From Microbacterium invictum (GTDB taxonomy: Bacteria; Actinomycetota; Actinomycetes; Actinomycetales; Microbacteriaceae), in NCBI RefSeq assembly GCF_034421375.1, contig NZ_CP139779.1, positions 372,001 through 436,000 on the forward strand: a stretch of 64,000 bases of DNA, in the 5' to 3' direction. A program made the position numbers and the translations under genes. This document shows, in pieces, positions 61,151 to 64,000 of this stretch (the first letter of the stretch is position 1; the number at the start of each line of letters is the position of its first letter). The notes under the pieces were generated by a model. The model was not told the origin of the DNA. It made no database searches and was given only the letters and a program-made list of their open reading frames with translations.

Positions 61151-61983
61151 CCGGTCCTCACCCTCACGTCGAGCCTCATCCTCACGTCGACGTGGTCGAG
61201 CACGAGCTCGCCGCCGAGCTCCTCGGCGACGATGCGGCGCCTGCGTCGCGCGACGTCGCCGAGTACGCGCTGTGGCTCGGCGATGACGCCCTGATCCTCT
61301 CGCAGCAGCTCATGCAGTGGGTCGCGCGGGCTCCCGAGCTCGAAGAGGACGTCGCGCTCGCGAACATCGCGCTCGACCAGCTCGGCCACGCCCGTTCGCT
61401 CCTCCGCTACGCCGGCACTGCCGACGGCCGGAGCGAAGACGACCTCGCGTTCTGGCGTGACGACCTGCAGTTCCGGGCGGCGTGGCTCTTCTGCCTGCCC
61501 AACGGGGATTTCGCGCACACGATCGTCCGGCAGCTCGTCGCCGCGAGCTTCCAATTCGCCCTGTACTCCGCCCTGCAGTCCTCGGCCGATGCGACGCTCG
61601 CGGCGATCGCAGCGAAGGCGGTGAAGGAGGTCGAGTACCACCGCGACCACGCGGTGCAGTGGACGCTCCGGCTCGCGGGCGGCACGGACGAATCCCGGCG
61701 GCGGATGCTCGTCGCTCTGCGTGATACCTGGCCGTACGTCGACGAGCTCTTCCGCGACGAACCCGTGATCGACCGGCTCGAGGGCATCGCGGTGCGGCCG
61801 TCGGCGCTGCGCGCCGAGGTCGATCGGGTGCTCGACGCCGTCTTCACCGAGGCCGAGCTCGACCGCCCCGAGGTCGCGCCGTCGAGCGGAGGCGGCCGCC
61901 GCGGCATCCCGTTCCCCGCCCTCGGCGCCATCCTCGCCGAGATGCAGGTGCTCGCCCGTGCGCATCCGGGGGTGACATGGTGA
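61147..61983 (+). CDS. paaC: Phenylacetyl-CoA epoxidase subunit C
   Basis: 278 residues, ferritin-like structural partner of PaaA. ANIALDQLGHARSLLRYAGT and KEVEYHRDHAVQWTLRLAGG are the family helices. GTG 61147 overlaps the paaB stop. The first 17 residues are histidine/proline-rich (GPHPHVEPHPHVDVVEH), not usual for the family, and might be non-native start choice. Confidence 0.94.
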   Translation: MTGPHPHVEPHPHVDVVEHELAAELLGDDAAPASRDVAEYALWLGDDALILSQQLMQWVARAPELEEDVALANIALDQLGHARSLLRYAGTADGRSEDDLAFWRDDLQFRAAWLFCLPNGDFAHTIVRQLVAASFQFALYSALQSSADATLAAIAAKAVKEVEYHRDHAVQWTLRLAGGTDESRRRMLVALRDTWPYVDELFRDEPVIDRLEGIAVRPSALRAEVDRVLDAVFTEAELDRPEVAPSSGGGRRGIPFPALGAILAEMQVLARAHPGVTW

Positions 61984-62495
61984 GCGTGCGCGACGCCGCC
62001 GGCATCCGCCCCGCGCCCGACCTCGAGACCGCCCGTCGCACCGCCGGTGAGGTCGCCGACCCCGAGGTGCCGGTGCTCACCATCGCCGACCTCGGCATCC
62101 TCCGCGACGTCGCGGTCGACGGCGACGCGGTGACGGTGACGCTCACCCCGACCTACTCCGGATGCCCCGCGGTCGACGCGATCCGCGACGACGTCGTGCT
62201 GGCCCTCACCCGCGCGGGCTTCGCCCGCGTCGACGTGCGCCTGACGCTCGCGCCCGCGTGGACCACCGACTGGATGAGCGAGGACGGCAAGGCGAAACTC
62301 CGGGCCTACGGCATCGCCCCGCCGACGGGCCGCGCCGCGGTGCGCGGACCCATCCCCGTCACGCTCGGCGTGGCGTGCCCCCGCTGCGGCACGCTCCGCA
62401 CCCGCGAGGTGTCGCGGTTCGGATCGACGGCGTGCAAGGCGCTGTACGAGTGCCAGGAGTGCGGCGAGCCCTTCGACCACTTCAAGGTGCACTGA
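61977..62495 (+). CDS. paaD: PaaD, iron-sulfur assembly-like protein
   Basis: 172 residues: an MIP18/DUF59 domain (VADPEVPVLTIADLGILRDV, PTYSGCPAVDAIRDDV) and a C-terminal zinc ribbon with four cysteines (CPRCG ... YECQECGEPF). Thought to help mature the cluster of PaaE. ATG 61977 overlaps the paaC end by seven bases; GTG 61980 is an alternative. Confidence 0.94.
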   Translation: MVSVRDAAGIRPAPDLETARRTAGEVADPEVPVLTIADLGILRDVAVDGDAVTVTLTPTYSGCPAVDAIRDDVVLALTRAGFARVDVRLTLAPAWTTDWMSEDGKAKLRAYGIAPPTGRAAVRGPIPVTLGVACPRCGTLRTREVSRFGSTACKALYECQECGEPFDHFKVH

Positions 62496-62506
62496 GGAGT
62501 CGCCCT

Positions 62507-63670
62507 GTGAGTACCGCACGGGCGACCGACGACGTCGCCGAGACCCTCCTCGCCAATGCCCGCGGGGGCGCCGGAGCGCGCCGACGGGCCCGCTTCCACT
62601 CGCTCGCTGTGAGCGGGGTGCGCCGGCTCACCGACGACGCGGTCGAGGTGACGTTCGCCGTGCCGCCCGAGCTCGACGACGAGTACGCCTTCCTCCCGGG
62701 TCAGCACGTCGCCCTGCGCGCACATGTCGAGGGCGAGGAACTGCGCCGGTCGTACTCGCTGTGCCGTCCCCCGACGCCGGGCTCCATCAGCGTCGCGATC
62801 AAGCGGGACGCCGGCGGCCGATTCTCCACGTGGGCGCAGACCGGCCTCGGGCCGGGCGACCGCATCGACGTGATGAGCCCGCAGGGCTCGTTCACGTCGT
62901 CGCTTGCAGACCTCGACGGCGCCCACGTCGCCGGGATCGCCGCGGGCTCGGGCATCACCCCGATCATGGCGCTCGCCACCGTGATGCTCGGCCGATCGAC
63001 GTCGTCGCGCTTCACGCTGGTCTACGCCAACCGCTCGTCGGCCGACGTGATGTTCCTCGACGATCTCGCCGACCTCAAGGACCGCTATCCGACGCGTCTG
63101 GCGGTGCATCACGTGTTCTCGCGTGAGGAGCGGGCAGCCCCGCTGCTGTCGGGTCGGCTCGATGACGCGCGCATCCGTGGCATCCTCTCGAATGTCGTCC
63201 TCCCCGACACGGTGGACGAGTGGTTCCTCTGCGGACCGCTGGAGCTGGTCGACCGATGCCGCACGGCATTGACGGATGCTGGGGTGTCGCGCGAGCACGT
63301 GCGCTTCGAGCTGTTCACGACCGGGGCCGAGGGTGCTGCGCGGGTGTCCGCCGCCGCGCCGCCGCAGCGACCCCGTGCGGATGAGCCCGTGCGTCGCATC
63401 GATCTGCGCCTCGACGGTCAGAGCGCGAGCGTCGCGTCGCCCGTCCACGCGCGCGAGACGGTGCTCGCCGCGGCGCTGCGCGTGCGCCCCGATGCGCCGT
63501 ACTCGTGCTCGGGAGGCGTCTGCGGCACCTGTCGGGCGCGCCTCGTCGACGGCGCGGTCACGATGGACGAGAACTACGCGCTCGAGCCCGATGAGATCGC
63601 CGCGGGCTACATCCTCACGTGCCAGTCGCGCCCCACGACCGAGCGGGTAGTCGTCGACTACGACGTCTGA
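62507..63670 (+). CDS. paaE: Phenylacetyl-CoA epoxidase reductase subunit E
   Basis: 387 residues: FAD domain (ELRRSYSLCRPP, the RxYS motif), NAD(P) domain (GIAAGSGITPIMALATVML) and C-terminal plant-type 2Fe-2S ferredoxin (YSCSGGVCGTCRARLVDG, later cysteine in ILTCQSRP). Feeds electrons from NADPH to PaaA. GTG 62507 follows AGGAGT. Last gene of the operon; a hairpin element follows. Confidence 0.95.
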   Translation: MSTARATDDVAETLLANARGGAGARRRARFHSLAVSGVRRLTDDAVEVTFAVPPELDDEYAFLPGQHVALRAHVEGEELRRSYSLCRPPTPGSISVAIKRDAGGRFSTWAQTGLGPGDRIDVMSPQGSFTSSLADLDGAHVAGIAAGSGITPIMALATVMLGRSTSSRFTLVYANRSSADVMFLDDLADLKDRYPTRLAVHHVFSREERAAPLLSGRLDDARIRGILSNVVLPDTVDEWFLCGPLELVDRCRTALTDAGVSREHVRFELFTTGAEGAARVSAAAPPQRPRADEPVRRIDLRLDGQSASVASPVHARETVLAAALRVRPDAPYSCSGGVCGTCRARLVDGAVTMDENYALEPDEIAAGYILTCQSRPTTERVVVDYDV

Positions 63671-63700
63671 CGTCGCTCGGAGCGCGTCCATTTCTCGTTC

Positions 63701-63755
63701 ATCCGTCACAGATGTACGCCTTGGGGCCTTCAGGCGTACATCTCCGACGAATGAA
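63701..63755. repeat. Long palindromic repeat, copy 1 (possible paa terminator)
   Basis: AGATGTACGCCT (63710-63721) and AGGCGTACATCT (63732-63743) are perfect arms around a 10-base loop, with imperfect pairing extending outwards. About 40 bases after paaE. Nearly the same sequence recurs 177 bases downstream. Confidence 0.65.
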
Positions 63756-63870
63756 GGGTGGGTTGAGGTTGCGAGCCACGAGCGCGGGTCCCCGGGCCGG
63801 ATGCCGCCGTGCCTGCGTGCACCGCGGCCGCCCGCTCGCAGCATCCTGCGTCCGAGGATGCCCCGACCTC

Positions 63871-63937
63871 TCCTTCATTCGTCGCAGATGTACGCCTTTG
63901 GGGCCTTCAGGCGTACATCTCCGACGAATGAAGGAGG
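63871..63937. repeat. Long palindromic repeat, copy 2 (67 bp)
   Basis: Arms 63871-63898 and 63910-63937 are 28 bases each and complementary except for one C-C mismatch; loop of 11 bases containing GGGGCC. The outer arm reads CTCCTTCATTCGTCG and its complement. Symmetry is far beyond that of an ordinary terminator. Confidence 0.75.
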
Positions 63938-64000
63938 GGGAGGGCGGGGTTCCCCCGCTCGCGCGGGCGGCCCGGCGCAGCCGCGTCAGAGCAGGTCGTC

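Larger units (their letters stand above)
63671..64000. other. Intergenic tail of the window
   Basis: No gene is supported. It contains two long palindromic repeats (63701-63755 and 63871-63937). At the very edge the minus strand reads Asp-Asp-Leu-Leu then TGA at 63986-63988, which could be the end of a convergent gene, but four codons are not evidence enough. Confidence 0.5.

Noticed and set aside
63986..64000. End of a convergent minus-strand gene
   Set aside because: Only four codons before a stop are visible, which cannot be distinguished from chance.

Overview
The window is a high-GC (roughly 70%), densely packed chromosomal segment with very many 4-base ATGA/GTGA gene overlaps and frequent GTG starts. 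Gene content and family variants (mycothiol-type ArsC proteins, TreS/maltokinase, DUF3618 and holin-like membrane genes, a Corynebacterium-type ArsR, paa operons with a TetR-type PaaR) point to an actinobacterium, most probably Microbacteriaceae such as Microbacterium. That assignment is inference. No rRNA, confident tRNA, CRISPR array, transposase or prophage was seen.

Layout. 1-4.9 kb is accessory: a truncated ABC exporter, a TetR gene beside a gutted efflux pump remnant, a GNAT and a VTT/DedA-like membrane protein, with two gene-poor stretches. 4.9-12.8 kb is a sulfur and methionine block: O-acetylhomoserine sulfhydrylase coupled to a flavin monooxygenase, an NAD(P)H:FMN reductase, a divergent rhodanese, then mesX-mesD-malY, which looks like a route from cystathionine to homocysteine to methionine by a folate-independent, oxygen-linked methionine synthase. 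12.9-19.2 kb holds regulators with clear palindromic operators (TetR, MmyB-type, TetR/NmrA), a decayed dehydrogenase and pdxH. 19.2-30.7 kb is envelope and stress genes: small conserved proteins, a three-gene DUF3618/holin-like operon, YihY, DUF72, a half-length solute-binding lipoprotein coupled to a CDF transporter, LysR, YaeQ, YbhB, DUF6325-SHOCT and a tandem UspA.

30.9-34.5 kb carries a trehalose synthase-like GH13 enzyme convergent with maltokinase. 34.6-41.9 kb is one operon of two FtsX-type permeases and two ATPases. 43.0-49.5 kb is a fully overlapping five-gene sugar operon (GH3, TIM-barrel isomerase, DhaK/DhaL-type kinase, RpiB/DerI-type isomerase, hydroxyacyl-CoA-dehydrogenase-like oxidoreductase) behind a LacI-type palindrome; its substrate is unknown. 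49.6-54.8 kb is an arsenic island: aquaglyceroporin, two ArsC-type reductases, an ArsR-ArsC fusion, an ArsN1-type acetyltransferase, an ArsO-type flavoprotein and a divergent ArsR.

54.8-63.7 kb encodes phenylacetate degradation: PaaR, a ring-cleavage/beta-oxidation operon (enoyl-CoA hydratase, PaaH, PaaZ, PaaI) and the epoxidase operon paaABCDE. Both operons start from nearly identical promoter-operator sequences. PaaK and the thiolase PaaJ are not in the window. Long imperfect palindromes recur in intergenic spaces near 29.7, 30.8, 59.7 and 63.7-63.9 kb.
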